DNA of 64,000 bases from Pseudomonas sp. WJP1 (GTDB lineage Bacteria; Pseudomonadota; Gammaproteobacteria; Pseudomonadales; Pseudomonadaceae): positions 46,001-110,000 of the forward strand of contig NZ_CP110128.1 in the NCBI RefSeq assembly GCF_028471945.1. Reading direction: 5' to 3'. The notes beneath the pieces were generated by a model. It had not been told where the DNA came from, made no database searches, and saw only the letters and a list, made by a program, of their open reading frames with translations. The number at the start of each line of letters is the position of its first letter. Position 1 is the stretch's first letter. Below, piece by piece: positions 36,530 through 44,881 of this stretch. Made by a program: the position numbers and the translations under genes.

Positions 36530-37261
36530 TTAGAAGCGCGCTTTGGGCGTCGCCACCGGAATCGGATGGCTGCCGTCGAGCGGCAGGAAACGACCCTGAT
36601 CCGCGTCGTAAGCTTTGATTTGGCTGGTTTCGATGTCATAGACCCAACCATGGATGAACAGTTGACCGTTCGCCATGCGCGAGGCTACCGAGGGATGAGT
36701 CCGCAAGTGCTGCAATTGGGCGATGACATTTTCATCGGTGAGGACATGCATGCGCTCGTTTTCGTCGGCGCAGTTGCAGTTGTCGTGCACCATGGTTTTC
36801 GCGACTTCCGCATGCCGCAGCCAGGCTTTGACCGTAGGCATTTTTTCCAGGCTGTCGGGGTTGAGTACCGCACGCATCGCTCCGCAATCGGAGTGACCGC
36901 AGATGATGATGTGCTGTACGCCCAGTGCCAGCACCGCGTACTCGATGGCGGTGGAAACGCCACCGTTCATCTGGCCGTAAGGGGGTACGACGTTGCCGAC
37001 GTTGCGGGTGACAAACAGGTCGCCAGGCGAGCTGTGGGTGATGAGCTCGGGTACGATGCGCGAGTCGGCGCAGGTAATGAACATCGCCCGTGGCTGCTGG
37101 GCCGTGGCGAGTTTTTTGAAGAGTTCTTCCTGTTGCGGAAAGATCTCATGATGAAAATGCAAAAAGCCGTCAACGATATGCTGCAGCGCTGCATCGGCGG
37201 TTTCCGCCTCGGGTTGGGCAGAAGCCGACGCAGCCAACGGCTGTTTATCCTTGTCACTCAT
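36530..37261 (-). CDS. Beta-class carbonic anhydrase
   Basis: A 243-residue zinc enzyme interconverting CO2 and bicarbonate. The zinc ligands Cys64 (FITCADSR), His123 and Cys126 (CGHSDCGAM) and the Asp66-Arg68 dyad are all present. RNVGNVVPPYG and GWVYDIETSQIKAYD are also family segments. There is no signal peptide, so it acts in the cytoplasm. Placement upstream of a SulP transporter suggests a CO2/bicarbonate-handling pair, supplying bicarbonate to carboxylases or balancing pH. Confidence 0.93.
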   Translation of the reverse strand: MSDKDKQPLAASASAQPEAETADAALQHIVDGFLHFHHEIFPQQEELFKKLATAQQPRAMFITCADSRIVPELITHSSPGDLFVTRNVGNVVPPYGQMNGGVSTAIEYAVLALGVQHIIICGHSDCGAMRAVLNPDSLEKMPTVKAWLRHAEVAKTMVHDNCNCADENERMHVLTDENVIAQLQHLRTHPSVASRMANGQLFIHGWVYDIETSQIKAYDADQGRFLPLDGSHPIPVATPKARF

Positions 37262-37502
37262 GATTCATCCTCTTTGGCGGAGTCAGGGATATTCCCGTTT
37301 TGTCCGGTGTGAAGCCAGTGGCTGTTTAAAAAAACATCCAGGTCGTCAATCGACCCGTCAGTCACTCGATGAACAAGGTAGCCGTCGAATCTTAACTCAA
37401 ACTGAATAGACCGCTCTAGAACCTGTGTTCCAGGTCACAAAAAACGTGACTGGCGAAAAAGTCGAGCGCGATCCCCAGTACTCAACCATAGGCTAATTGT
37501 CC

Positions 37503-38561
37503 TTAAATCAACGACATTTGGCGACCCGGCGGACAGAAGGCTTCGCAGTCCAGGTCAAAACCTTCCCGATGGTTGAGCCCCAGGCGCTTGATGGCCTTGG
37601 CAAAACGTTGTGCCAACAAATCGGCAAAGGGGCCTTCACCACGCATCCGTGCGCCAAAGCGACTATCGTACAGCTCGCCGCCCCGGCTCTGGCGAATCAG
37701 GCTCAGGACATGGGCCGCACGTTGCGGATAGTGGGCCGCCAGCCATTCTTCGAACAGGGGGGCGACTTCCAGGGGCAACCGCAACATCATGTAGGCGGCG
37801 CTCTGTGCCCCGGCCGCGTGGGCCTCTGTGAGCAGGTTTTCGATTTCGCTGTCGTTGATCATCGGAATCATGGGTGAACACAGCACGCCCACCGGAACGC
37901 CCGCTTCGCGCAACACCCTGATCGCTCGCAGTCGGGCCTTGGGTGCCGCAGCACGGGGTTCGAGGATGCGCTTGAGCTCGTCGTCCAGCGTGGTCAGGCT
38001 GATCATCACCGCCACCAGCCTTTGCCGGGCCAGTTCGGCCAGCAGGTCCAGATCGCGCAGAATCAACGAGCCCTTGGTCACGATGGTTACCGGATGACGG
38101 TAGCGCAGCAGCACTTCGAGGGTTTGGCGGGTGATCTTGTACTCACGCTCGATGGGCTGGTAAGGGTCGGTGTTGGACCCCAAGTTAATGGGGGCACATT
38201 GATAGCCACGTTTGGAAAGCTGTTCCTCCAGTATGTCCGCGGCATTGGTCTTGGCGATCAGCTTCGTCTCGAAATCCAGGCCTGGCGACATGTCCCAATA
38301 GGCGTGGCTGGGCCGCGCATAACAGTAGATGCAACCGTGCTCGCAGCCGCGATAAGGATTGATCGATCGATCGAAGGGCAGATCCGGTGAATTGTTGCGG
38401 GTGATGATGGTTTTCGCCGTCTCGATGGACACCTCGGTGCCTTGGGTCATCGGCGCTTCCTGATACCAGCCGTCGTCCTCGGCCACCGAGCGATGGGGTG
38501 CGAAGCGGTTATGCGGGTTGGTGGCGGTGCCGCGACCGCGTGGGGGCAATGACGCGTTCAT
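37503..38561 (-). CDS. PA0069-family radical SAM protein, SOS-controlled
   Basis: A 352-residue radical SAM enzyme related to spore photoproduct lyase. The [4Fe-4S] motif C73-x3-C77-x2-C80 lies in PYRGCEHGCIYCYARPSH. It is followed by ETKLIAKTNAADILEEQL, VTIVTKGSLILRDLDLL and VAVMISLTTLDDELKRILEP (radical SAM beta strands). The substrate is unknown. ATG 38561 (MNASLPPRGRGT) is preferred to ATG 38576, because a -10-like TATACT (38597-38592) would leave the latter with almost no leader. A perfect LexA box overlaps that -10, so DNA damage should induce it. The P. aeruginosa homologue PA0069 is listed in the LexA regulon, as I recall. Confidence 0.87.
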   Translation of the reverse strand: MNASLPPRGRGTATNPHNRFAPHRSVAEDDGWYQEAPMTQGTEVSIETAKTIITRNNSPDLPFDRSINPYRGCEHGCIYCYARPSHAYWDMSPGLDFETKLIAKTNAADILEEQLSKRGYQCAPINLGSNTDPYQPIEREYKITRQTLEVLLRYRHPVTIVTKGSLILRDLDLLAELARQRLVAVMISLTTLDDELKRILEPRAAAPKARLRAIRVLREAGVPVGVLCSPMIPMINDSEIENLLTEAHAAGAQSAAYMMLRLPLEVAPLFEEWLAAHYPQRAAHVLSLIRQSRGGELYDSRFGARMRGEGPFADLLAQRFAKAIKRLGLNHREGFDLDCEAFCPPGRQMSLI

Positions 38562-38577
38562 GGGGATGGCTCGCATG

Positions 38578-38593
38578 CTGTATGCCCATACAG
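38578..38593. promoter_or_regulatory. LexA (SOS) box
   Basis: CTGT-ATGCCCAT-ACAG matches the gamma-proteobacterial LexA consensus CTGT-N8-ACAG exactly. It abuts the -10-like TATACT of the radical SAM gene on the minus strand, so bound LexA would block RNA polymerase. Confidence 0.88.
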
Positions 38594-38757
38594 TATACGT
38601 GAAAGACTCGAGTGACCAGTGCCGTTGGGCAGCTCTCCGGTCTGGTCTCGAAAGTCATTGAACGATACATATCGCGTCTGGTTGAAACGCTCAAGGCACC
38701 GGTATTGTTATGGTCGCTCCATGCATTGATTGGAGTATTAATTAAAAGGATTTAATT

Positions 38758-39063
38758 ATGTCTATGTTCAATCGTCGCGGTATTTTTTTACAAAAGCTTG
38801 GCCCAAGCTCCGTCAATCCAATAGAAGTGCAAGTATCGATGCAGTTCGCATTGAAAGAAGAGACTTGGGATGCAAAAAATTTCGCGACGAGCACCGCTTT
38901 ACTGGACTCCACCACCCTAATCGCCTCCTCAAATGATGGGGGACAATCATTCAAGATCCGTAACTTCAATAAAGATGTCGATGGTGATGGCGATGTTGAC
39001 GCCGAGGACCTGCTGAAACTGCTGGCGCTGGCTAAAGCCTACGTCAGCATTTCCACGCCTTGA
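38758..39063 (+). CDS. Small protein with a single EF-hand/dockerin-like loop
   Basis: A 101-residue protein of unknown function. Near its C-terminus lies a canonical 12-residue calcium loop: D73-V-D75-G-D77-G78-D79-V80-D81-A-E-D84, followed by the helix LLKLLALAKAY. It thus fits either one EF-hand or half of a dockerin repeat. The N-terminal 70 residues match nothing I recognise and have no signal peptide. AGGA lies about 8 bases before ATG 38758, and the upstream region is unusually AT-rich. It stands alone between an SOS gene and yheV-prlC. Confidence 0.68.
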   Translation: MSMFNRRGIFLQKLGPSSVNPIEVQVSMQFALKEETWDAKNFATSTALLDSTTLIASSNDGGQSFKIRNFNKDVDGDGDVDAEDLLKLLALAKAYVSISTP

Positions 39064-39077
39064 CTGAAACTCGATTA

Positions 39078-39104
39078 CCTCTCACGGCGTTGCGCCGTGA
39101 GAGG
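39078..39104. terminator. Perfect hairpin between convergent genes
   Basis: CCTCTCACGGCG-TTG-CGCCGTGAGAGG is a perfect 12-bp stem with a 3-base loop, 15 bases after the EF-hand gene and 14 before the yheV stop. No T run follows on either strand, so it is only a weak or Rho-assisted terminator candidate. Confidence 0.5.
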
Positions 39105-39117
39105 TGCCGCTTTCTAT

Positions 39118-39405
39118 TCAGTGTTGTTCGTCAGGCTTTTTCTTCAGCTTCGGATTCGGAAAGAACTGCACGGCCTGAACCTTGGTGTCCGCAGGCTTGA
39201 GTGCGGAAGTGTTGACCCGGGTGCCCAGTTCCTTGGGAACGGACAGGCCTTGTTCATTCAGCGTATCGGAATAACCGCAGGCCACGCATTCGCGGTGCGG
39301 TACGTCGTCTTCGCTCCACATCATCAATTTGTCCGGCTCGCTGCAGGCCGGACAAACTGCGCCGGCGATAAAGCGTCGTTTGGTAATCACGGGACTCTCA
39401 CTCAT
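39118..39405 (-). CDS. yheV: YheV-family zinc-ribbon protein
   Basis: A 95-residue protein with two CxxC knuckles, C18-x2-C21 (AVCPACSEPD) and C40-x2-C43 (HRECVACGYSD), forming one zinc ribbon. The basic tail ends PNPKLKKKPDEQH. This is the YheV family, whose function is unknown. Its start codon overlaps the prlC stop (ATGA), so the two are translationally coupled. Confidence 0.85.
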   Translation of the reverse strand: MSESPVITKRRFIAGAVCPACSEPDKLMMWSEDDVPHRECVACGYSDTLNEQGLSVPKELGTRVNTSALKPADTKVQAVQFFPNPKLKKKPDEQH

Positions 39406-41453
39406 GCTGCCGCGCCCTCACTCAGGCCGCTATGGCGCAAGAGTGCGTCAATCGACGGCTCACGACCACGAAAGTCGACGAACAGCACCATCGGCTCTTG
39501 GGAACCGCCGCGCGCCAGGATCGCTTCGCGGAACGCCCGGCCGGTGTCCGCATTGAGCACGCCTTCTTCCTCGAATTTGGAGAAAGCGTCGGCCGAGAGC
39601 ACTTCAGCCCATTTGTAGCTGTAGTAACCGGCCGCGTAACCACCGGCGAAGATGTGCGCGAAGCTGTTAGGGAAACGGTTGTAGGCCGGAGGACGCATCA
39701 CCGACACCTCGTCTCGCACGCCTTCAAGTACTTGCAATACGCTGCGACCGTCACCGTGGGTGGCGTGTAGTTCGAAGTCGAACAGCGAGAACTCCAGTTG
39801 GCGGACCATCATCAGGCCGGACTGGAAGTTTTTCGCCGCGAGCATTTTCTGCAGCAGGTCCTGTGGCAGTGGTTCGCCGGTTTCGTAATGACCGGAAATC
39901 AGCGCCAGGCCTTCCGGTTCCCAGCACCAGTTTTCCATGAATTGGCTCGGCAGCTCGACCGCGTCCCAGGCCACACCGTTGATGCCGGACACCCCGGCGT
40001 GTTCGACGCGGGTCAGCAGGTGATGCAGGCCATGACCGAACTCGTGGAACAGGGTGGTGACTTCATCGTGGGTCAGCAGCGCAGGCTTGCCGCTGTCGGC
40101 TGGAGTGAAGTTGCACACCAGGTTGGCCACCGGGCTTTGCAGCACTCCCTCGGCAGTGCGACGACGGTCACGAGCGCCATCCATCCAGGCACCACCGCGT
40201 TTGTTGGCGCGGGCGTAAAGGTCGAAGAAGAAGCGGCCGACGTGCTGGCCGTTTTCCTTGATTTCGAACAGGCGCACATCCGGGTGCCAGGTGTCGAAGC
40301 CTTGCTGCTCGGCGATTTCGATGCCGTACAGGCGTTGCACGATGGCGAACAGGCCGCCCAGTACTTTATCGATCGGGAAGTAGGCGCGCAGGGCTTCCTG
40401 GGCAACGCTGTAACGTTGCTCGCGAAGTTTTTCGCCGTAGAAGCCGCTGTCCCAGCTTTGCAGATCCGGGCAGCCCTGTTCGGCCGCGTAAGCCTTGAGC
40501 TGTTCCAGGTCCTGGGCGGCGAACGGTTTGCTGCGTTTGGCCAGGTCGCGCAGGAAGCTCAATACTTGATCGCTGGATTCAGCCATTTTGGTGGCCAGGC
40601 TCAGCTCCGAGAAACTGGCGAAGCCCAGCAGCTTGGCCAGTTCCTGACGCAGGTCGAGGATTTCCTGCATGACCGGACCGTTGTCGTTCTGGCCGGCATT
40701 CGGGCCCTGGTCCGACGCGCGGGTGCAGTACGCCGCGTAGACTTCTTCACGCAGGGCGCGGTCGTGGGCGTAGGTCATCACCGCGTAGTAGCTCGGGAAT
40801 TCCAGGGTGATCAGCCAACCATCGAGGTCCTTGGCTTGCGCGGCGGCGGCCATTTGCGCCTTGGCCGAATCGGTCAGGCCAGCGAGGGCGGCTTCGTCGG
40901 TGATGTGCTTGGTCCAGGCCTGGGTAGCGTCCAGCAGCTGGTTGGAGAAGCGGCTGCCCAACTCCGACAATTTGCTCTGCACTTGGGCGTAACGCTTCTG
41001 CTCGGCTTCCGGCAGGTCGATACCCGACAGACGGAAATCGCGCAGGGCGTGTTCCAGGATAGTTTTCTGCGCTACGTCGAAACCGGCGGCTTCCGGGCTG
41101 TTGGCCAGGGCTTCATAGGCCTGGAACAGTTCACGGTTCTGGCCCAATTCGGTGGAGTAGGCACTCAGGGCCGGCAGGCAGGACTCGTAGGCTTCGCGCA
41201 GTTCGGCACTGTTGCACACGGCGTTCAAGTGGCTGACCGGACTCCACGCCGCACCCAGGCGATCGTTGAGCTCGTCCATGGCCAGTATCAGCCCAGCCCA
41301 GGTCGGTTGTTTGCCCTGGGCCTTGAGGATCTCGATAATGGCGGCGCGGTTGTCAGCCAGGATCTGTTCAATGGCCGGTTGCACGTGCTCTGCACGGATC
41401 GCGGAGAACGGCGGCAGGTCATAGGACTGCAAAAGAGGGTTGTTCACGCTCAC
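39402..41453 (-). CDS. prlC: Oligopeptidase A (M3 metallopeptidase)
   Basis: Cytoplasmic zinc peptidase that degrades short peptides, including cleaved signal peptides, 683 residues. The active site HEFGH in TTLFHEFGHGLHHLLTRVEH gives two zinc His and the catalytic Glu. The third ligand Glu follows in VELPSQFMENW. The start is taken as GTG 41453 (encoding MSVNNPLLQSYDLP), with AAGGTG six bases upstream; an in-frame GTG at 41462 is less likely. It is divergent from the gamma-carbonic-anhydrase-like gene and coupled to yheV. Confidence 0.95.
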   Translation of the reverse strand: MSVNNPLLQSYDLPPFSAIRAEHVQPAIEQILADNRAAIIEILKAQGKQPTWAGLILAMDELNDRLGAAWSPVSHLNAVCNSAELREAYESCLPALSAYSTELGQNRELFQAYEALANSPEAAGFDVAQKTILEHALRDFRLSGIDLPEAEQKRYAQVQSKLSELGSRFSNQLLDATQAWTKHITDEAALAGLTDSAKAQMAAAAQAKDLDGWLITLEFPSYYAVMTYAHDRALREEVYAAYCTRASDQGPNAGQNDNGPVMQEILDLRQELAKLLGFASFSELSLATKMAESSDQVLSFLRDLAKRSKPFAAQDLEQLKAYAAEQGCPDLQSWDSGFYGEKLREQRYSVAQEALRAYFPIDKVLGGLFAIVQRLYGIEIAEQQGFDTWHPDVRLFEIKENGQHVGRFFFDLYARANKRGGAWMDGARDRRRTAEGVLQSPVANLVCNFTPADSGKPALLTHDEVTTLFHEFGHGLHHLLTRVEHAGVSGINGVAWDAVELPSQFMENWCWEPEGLALISGHYETGEPLPQDLLQKMLAAKNFQSGLMMVRQLEFSLFDFELHATHGDGRSVLQVLEGVRDEVSVMRPPAYNRFPNSFAHIFAGGYAAGYYSYKWAEVLSADAFSKFEEEGVLNADTGRAFREAILARGGSQEPMVLFVDFRGREPSIDALLRHSGLSEGAAA

Positions 41454-41542
41454 GGTTGGCACCTTGGCTGGAAGAAACGTACAGCCATCTTAATTACAAT
41501 CGACACTCACCGCAGCTATCAGCGACAGAGAGAGAACCTATC

Positions 41543-42088
41543 GTGTCCCTTCGCAAGTACCAGAACCACACGCCGTTGCTCGGTAAAGGCGCTTTTGTCG
41601 ACAGTTCGGCGGTGGTGATCGGCGATGTTGAAATCGGCGAAGACAGCTCGGTGTGGCCATTGACGGTGATCCGCGGCGACATGCACCGCATCCGCATTGG
41701 TGCGCGGACCAGCGTGCAGGACGGCTGTGTGCTGCACATCACCCATGCCGGGCCGTTCAACCCCGACGGTTTCCCGCTGCTGATTGGCGATGACGTGACC
41801 ATCGCCCACAAAGTCATGCTGCATGGCTGCACCGTCGGCAGTCGGGTGTTGATCGGCATGGGCAGCATCGTCATGGATGGCGCGGTGGTCGCCGACGATG
41901 TGATCATCGGCGCCGGCAGCCTGGTGCCACCGGGCAAACGCCTGGAAAGCGGTTTTCTATATGTGGGCAGCCCGGTGAAACAGATCCGGCCACTGACCGA
42001 CAAGGAACAAGCCTTTTTCACCTACAGCGCGGCGAACTACGTGAAACTCAAGGATCTGCATCTGGCCGAAGGCTACGACCAGATCTGA
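41543..42088 (+). CDS. Gamma-carbonic anhydrase family protein
   Basis: A 181-residue left-handed beta-helix protein built from hexapeptide repeats (for example VVIGDVEIGEDSSVWPLTVI). The three zinc-ligand histidines are in CVLHITHAG, VTIAHKVMLHGC and the turn before it. YrdA/CaiE-like members often have weak or no carbonic anhydrase activity, so the reaction is not certain. The start is GTG 41543, since no ATG fits the family start (SLRKYQNHTPLLG). Its stop is 28 bases before the HAD gene, suggesting co-transcription. Confidence 0.88.
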   Translation: MSLRKYQNHTPLLGKGAFVDSSAVVIGDVEIGEDSSVWPLTVIRGDMHRIRIGARTSVQDGCVLHITHAGPFNPDGFPLLIGDDVTIAHKVMLHGCTVGSRVLIGMGSIVMDGAVVADDVIIGAGSLVPPGKRLESGFLYVGSPVKQIRPLTDKEQAFFTYSAANYVKLKDLHLAEGYDQI

Positions 42089-42116
42089 AACGTCTCGCTA
42101 TCGCCCAGGAATTTTC

Positions 42117-42767
42117 ATGCATTACCAAACCGTTCTGTTCGACCTAGATGGCACCCTGACCGACCCGCGCGAAGGCATTACCCGTTCGATCCAGTTTGCC
42201 CTGGGTAAGTTGGGCATCGATGAGCCCGACCTGACCAAGCTCGAACACTTCATCGGGCCGCCGTTGTTGCAGGCCTTCATGCAATTCTATGACTTTGACG
42301 AGGCCAAGGCCTGGGAGGCGGTGAACTTCTACCGGGAACGCTTCAAGGTCACCGGCTTATATGAAAACCGCGTATTCAACGGTGTCACGCCGCTGCTCGA
42401 AACCCTGGGTGGGCAAGGGCGACAGCTGTATATCGCGACCTCCAAACCCTGGGTCTTCGCCCGGGAAATCGCCCGCTATTTCGACTTCGCCAAACACTTC
42501 AAGGTGATTTACGGAAGCGAACTGGACGGCACCCGCACCAATAAAGTCGAATTGATCGCCCATTTGATGGCTGAAGAAGGCCTCGACCCGGCGAGTACCC
42601 TGATGATCGGCGATCGCAAGCACGACCTGATCGGTGCGCGCAGTAACGGGCTGGATGCGGCAGCGGTGGGTTATGGGTTCGGCAGTCGGGAGGAGTTGAG
42701 CGCTGAAGCACCGGCCTATCATTTTGAAACGTTGGACGAGATGCACCAGGCATTTTTGCGGCCGTAG
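42117..42767 (+). CDS. HAD-family phosphatase (phosphoglycolate phosphatase-like)
   Basis: A 216-residue cytoplasmic hydrolase. HAD motif I is LFDLDGTLTDP with nucleophile and acid Asp, motif II IATSKPW, and motifs III/IV MIGDRKHDLIGARSNGLD. The cap domain lies between residues ~20 and 85. It resembles Gph-type and 5'-nucleotidase-like HADs; the substrate is not evident. AGGA precedes ATG 42117. Its TAG stop lies inside the start of a REP element. Confidence 0.87.
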   Translation: MHYQTVLFDLDGTLTDPREGITRSIQFALGKLGIDEPDLTKLEHFIGPPLLQAFMQFYDFDEAKAWEAVNFYRERFKVTGLYENRVFNGVTPLLETLGGQGRQLYIATSKPWVFAREIARYFDFAKHFKVIYGSELDGTRTNKVELIAHLMAEEGLDPASTLMIGDRKHDLIGARSNGLDAAAVGYGFGSREELSAEAPAYHFETLDEMHQAFLRP

Positions 42768-42865
42768 GAGCCAGGCTTGCCGGCGAAGAACGATGACGCG
42801 GTGTTGCAGATGCACCGCGGTGTCTGGTTCGCGGGCAAGTCGGAACGCCGCCCGCTCGCTCCTAC
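42764..42865. repeat. REP inverted pair supplying two stop codons
   Basis: The left arm begins GTAGGAGCCAGGCTTGCCGG; the right arm ends CGGGCAAG...CTCGCTCCTAC. The HAD gene's stop (TAG 42765-42767) lies in the left arm and the convergent aminopeptidase's stop (TAG on the minus strand, 42864-42862) in the right arm. Both stops come from the repeat's GTAGGAG ends. Confidence 0.85.
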
Positions 42866-43932
42866 AGCAACGCCTTCAACGCCACTTTACGCTGTTCAAC
42901 CGGCATCGTCCCAAGCCGCTCGACCCGCGCATAAAACCTCACCCAATCCCCACCCTCCTGCTTGAACAACGCCGCAAACGCCGGCACCCACTGGTCGTAA
43001 AGACCAAACGGCAGCAATCGCGCATTGTTCATCGGCGCATTGATCCACACGTCGTAGCGTTTGTCCCCGGCCCATTGTTCATCGCGCATCTGTCGGTATT
43101 CGGCGCGCAACTGTTCGAACGCCTCGGCTTTACGCTGGCGCATTTGTTCAGGCGGCAGCGGTAGGCTGTACAGTTTTTCCAGCCGGGTACGGGTGTCGAG
43201 AACCAGCTGAATGAATTGGTCCCGTTGCTGCGCCTTTGTCCCGCTTTCGGGGGGCAGGCTGCGAAATGCCCGCCACTGTCGAGTACCTTCCTGCTCGACA
43301 AAGGTGGCAAATGACTCGTTGAACTCAGTGTCATCCTTCACATAAACGCGCTGATGCGCGAGTTCATGAAAGATCAGCGTGGCCAGGCGTTCATCGCCCC
43401 AGCCCATCATTGAGTTCATGATCGGATCGTTGAACCAGCCCAGGGTCGAATAGGCTTCAACTCCACCAATGGACACGTCCATCCCTTGCAGGTGCTGCAA
43501 CGCCGCCTCACCGCGAGCCGCGCCCTGGCTGTAATAGCCGCGATAAGCCACGCAACCGGCGATGGGGAAGCAATGATTTTGTGGCTTCAGGGAAAATTCC
43601 GGTGTGACAAACACGTTCCAGACTACATAGGGACGGCCAATGTCGGCATACAAGCGGTAACTCTGATTATCCGGCAGATGCAGTTGCTGGCTGGCGAAGG
43701 TCCGCGCCCTTTGTGATTGGACCAGGTGCGCACGCAGTTTCTGATCGCGCTGCGGATCGGCAATCACTCGGGCAACGGGCTCCCGCGCCCGCAGCAATTG
43801 CAGCTGACCACTGGCCAATTGACTGTAGTAGCTGACGCTGGAACAACCGTTGAGTAACAAAAACAACACGCCCGGAAACAAAATGCGTAAAACGCGATCA
43901 AGTAACCCAAGGCTTCGACGCGGCCTGATCAA
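42862..43932 (-). CDS. Putative membrane-associated zinc aminopeptidase (COG4324 type)
   Basis: A 356-residue predicted lipoprotein. The N-terminal helix ends in the lipobox LLLNGC, then comes a domain with the zinc-peptidase motif HELAH in LATLIFHELAHQRVYVKDD, followed by FNESFATFVEQEG (third-ligand Glu region). VEAYSTLGWFNDPIMNSMM is also conserved in this family. No ATG fits, so the start is taken as TTG 43932 with AGGGA nine bases upstream. The aminopeptidase label follows the family annotation; activity is not demonstrated by the sequence. Confidence 0.82.
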   Translation of the reverse strand: MIRPRRSLGLLDRVLRILFPGVLFLLLNGCSSVSYYSQLASGQLQLLRAREPVARVIADPQRDQKLRAHLVQSQRARTFASQQLHLPDNQSYRLYADIGRPYVVWNVFVTPEFSLKPQNHCFPIAGCVAYRGYYSQGAARGEAALQHLQGMDVSIGGVEAYSTLGWFNDPIMNSMMGWGDERLATLIFHELAHQRVYVKDDTEFNESFATFVEQEGTRQWRAFRSLPPESGTKAQQRDQFIQLVLDTRTRLEKLYSLPLPPEQMRQRKAEAFEQLRAEYRQMRDEQWAGDKRYDVWINAPMNNARLLPFGLYDQWVPAFAALFKQEGGDWVRFYARVERLGTMPVEQRKVALKALL

Positions 43933-43992
43933 AATAAAAAAATCCCTGGAGAGTCTGCTCGCAAGACTATCCCGCTTGACTGGAGCTCCGCT

Positions 43993-44415
43993 ATGCGCAA
44001 GTTGATGCTGACGGGAGGCCTGCTGATGCTGGCCGGTTGTGCAGGATTCGGATTACCTCGCCATGATCCGACGCAAGCCTGGATCGATCTGGAGTCACAT
44101 CAGGAAGACACGGCCCTGCTGGCGCTGGAGGTGGACAATAAAGCGGCCACCGACAAGCGCTATTTCGAGGTCCAACCCGGCAGCCATGAATTGACCGTTC
44201 GCTACCAGTTCCCGGTCCAGCCCACCAATATCGGTCCCGATGCCGAACCGCTGTGGCGAGACTGCCAGCTGAATGTGAAATTCAACGACTTCAACGCGGG
44301 TGAGCGCTATCAACTGCAAGCGGGGAATATCGGCTTCCGGCCATGGGCCAAGTTGTATGATCAACAGCGAAAAGTGATTGGCCAGGGCACACCGGCGGGC
44401 TGCCAACGGACCTGA
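43993..44415 (+). CDS. Small lipoprotein, tandem paralogue 1
   Basis: A 140-residue lipoprotein with lipobox LMLAGC (Cys16). The mature part has AWIDLESHQEDTALLALEVD, PGSHELTVRYQF and FNAGERYQLQAGNIGFRPWA, ending in a conserved Cys (PAGCQRT). The next gene is a clear paralogue sharing the AW-D, PGSHELTVR and AG-RY-LQA segments. The function is unknown; the fold is probably a beta-sandwich exposed to the periplasm. Confidence 0.8.
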   Translation: MRKLMLTGGLLMLAGCAGFGLPRHDPTQAWIDLESHQEDTALLALEVDNKAATDKRYFEVQPGSHELTVRYQFPVQPTNIGPDAEPLWRDCQLNVKFNDFNAGERYQLQAGNIGFRPWAKLYDQQRKVIGQGTPAGCQRT

Positions 44416-44455
44416 TCGGCGCTATTCTGAATATCCCGACATTGGGACATTCATC

Positions 44456-44875
44456 ATGCGCAGGTTGATGCTGTTACTGGCTGCAAGTGCCGTGGCCGGC
44501 TGTTCGACGCCGATGCCGGCGGCCAATCCGCAGATGGCGTGGGTCGACTTTTCTACGCCATTCCCTAACGATAAATTGCTGATGGCCGAGCGACTGGATA
44601 ACCAGCGCTTGCGCGACGGGCGTTTTTTCCAGGTCACTCCCGGTAGTCACGAGCTGACCGTGCGCTTCGACTTTGAAGTGCCTGGCGGAAGCTCGGACTT
44701 GTTCGGCGGTTCCACGGAGCGGCTGTGCTACATGATCGTCAAATACGATCATTTTGAAGCCGGTCAACGCTATCTGTTACAAGCTCGCTCCATGGCGTTC
44801 ACCCCTGAAGCGCGGCTGTACAACGCCAAGCATGAGATCGTTGCCGAAGAGAGCCAGATCAACTGTGTGCCGTAA
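44456..44875 (+). CDS. Small lipoprotein, tandem paralogue 2
   Basis: A 139-residue lipoprotein with lipobox AVAGC (Cys15). It is a paralogue of the gene immediately upstream, sharing MAWVDFSTPF / AWIDLES, FFQVTPGSHELTVRFDF / YFEVQPGSHELTVRYQF, FEAGQRYLLQARSMAF / FNAGERYQLQAG, and a C-terminal Cys (QINCVP). ATG 44456 fits the signal peptide. The 40-base gap suggests one transcript and an origin by tandem duplication. Confidence 0.8.
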   Translation: MRRLMLLLAASAVAGCSTPMPAANPQMAWVDFSTPFPNDKLLMAERLDNQRLRDGRFFQVTPGSHELTVRFDFEVPGGSSDLFGGSTERLCYMIVKYDHFEAGQRYLLQARSMAFTPEARLYNAKHEIVAEESQINCVP

Positions 44876-44881
44876 CTGCAG

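Noticed and set aside
37262..37502. Intergenic region upstream of the carbonic anhydrase, searched for a small gene or RNA
   Set aside because: No hairpin with a T run, no credible open frame and no clear promoter motif were found; it is treated as an ordinary spacer.
39798..41618. 606-codon open frame antisense to prlC
   Set aside because: It has no recognisable motif and lies opposite a certain M3 peptidase gene; it reflects third-position GC bias.
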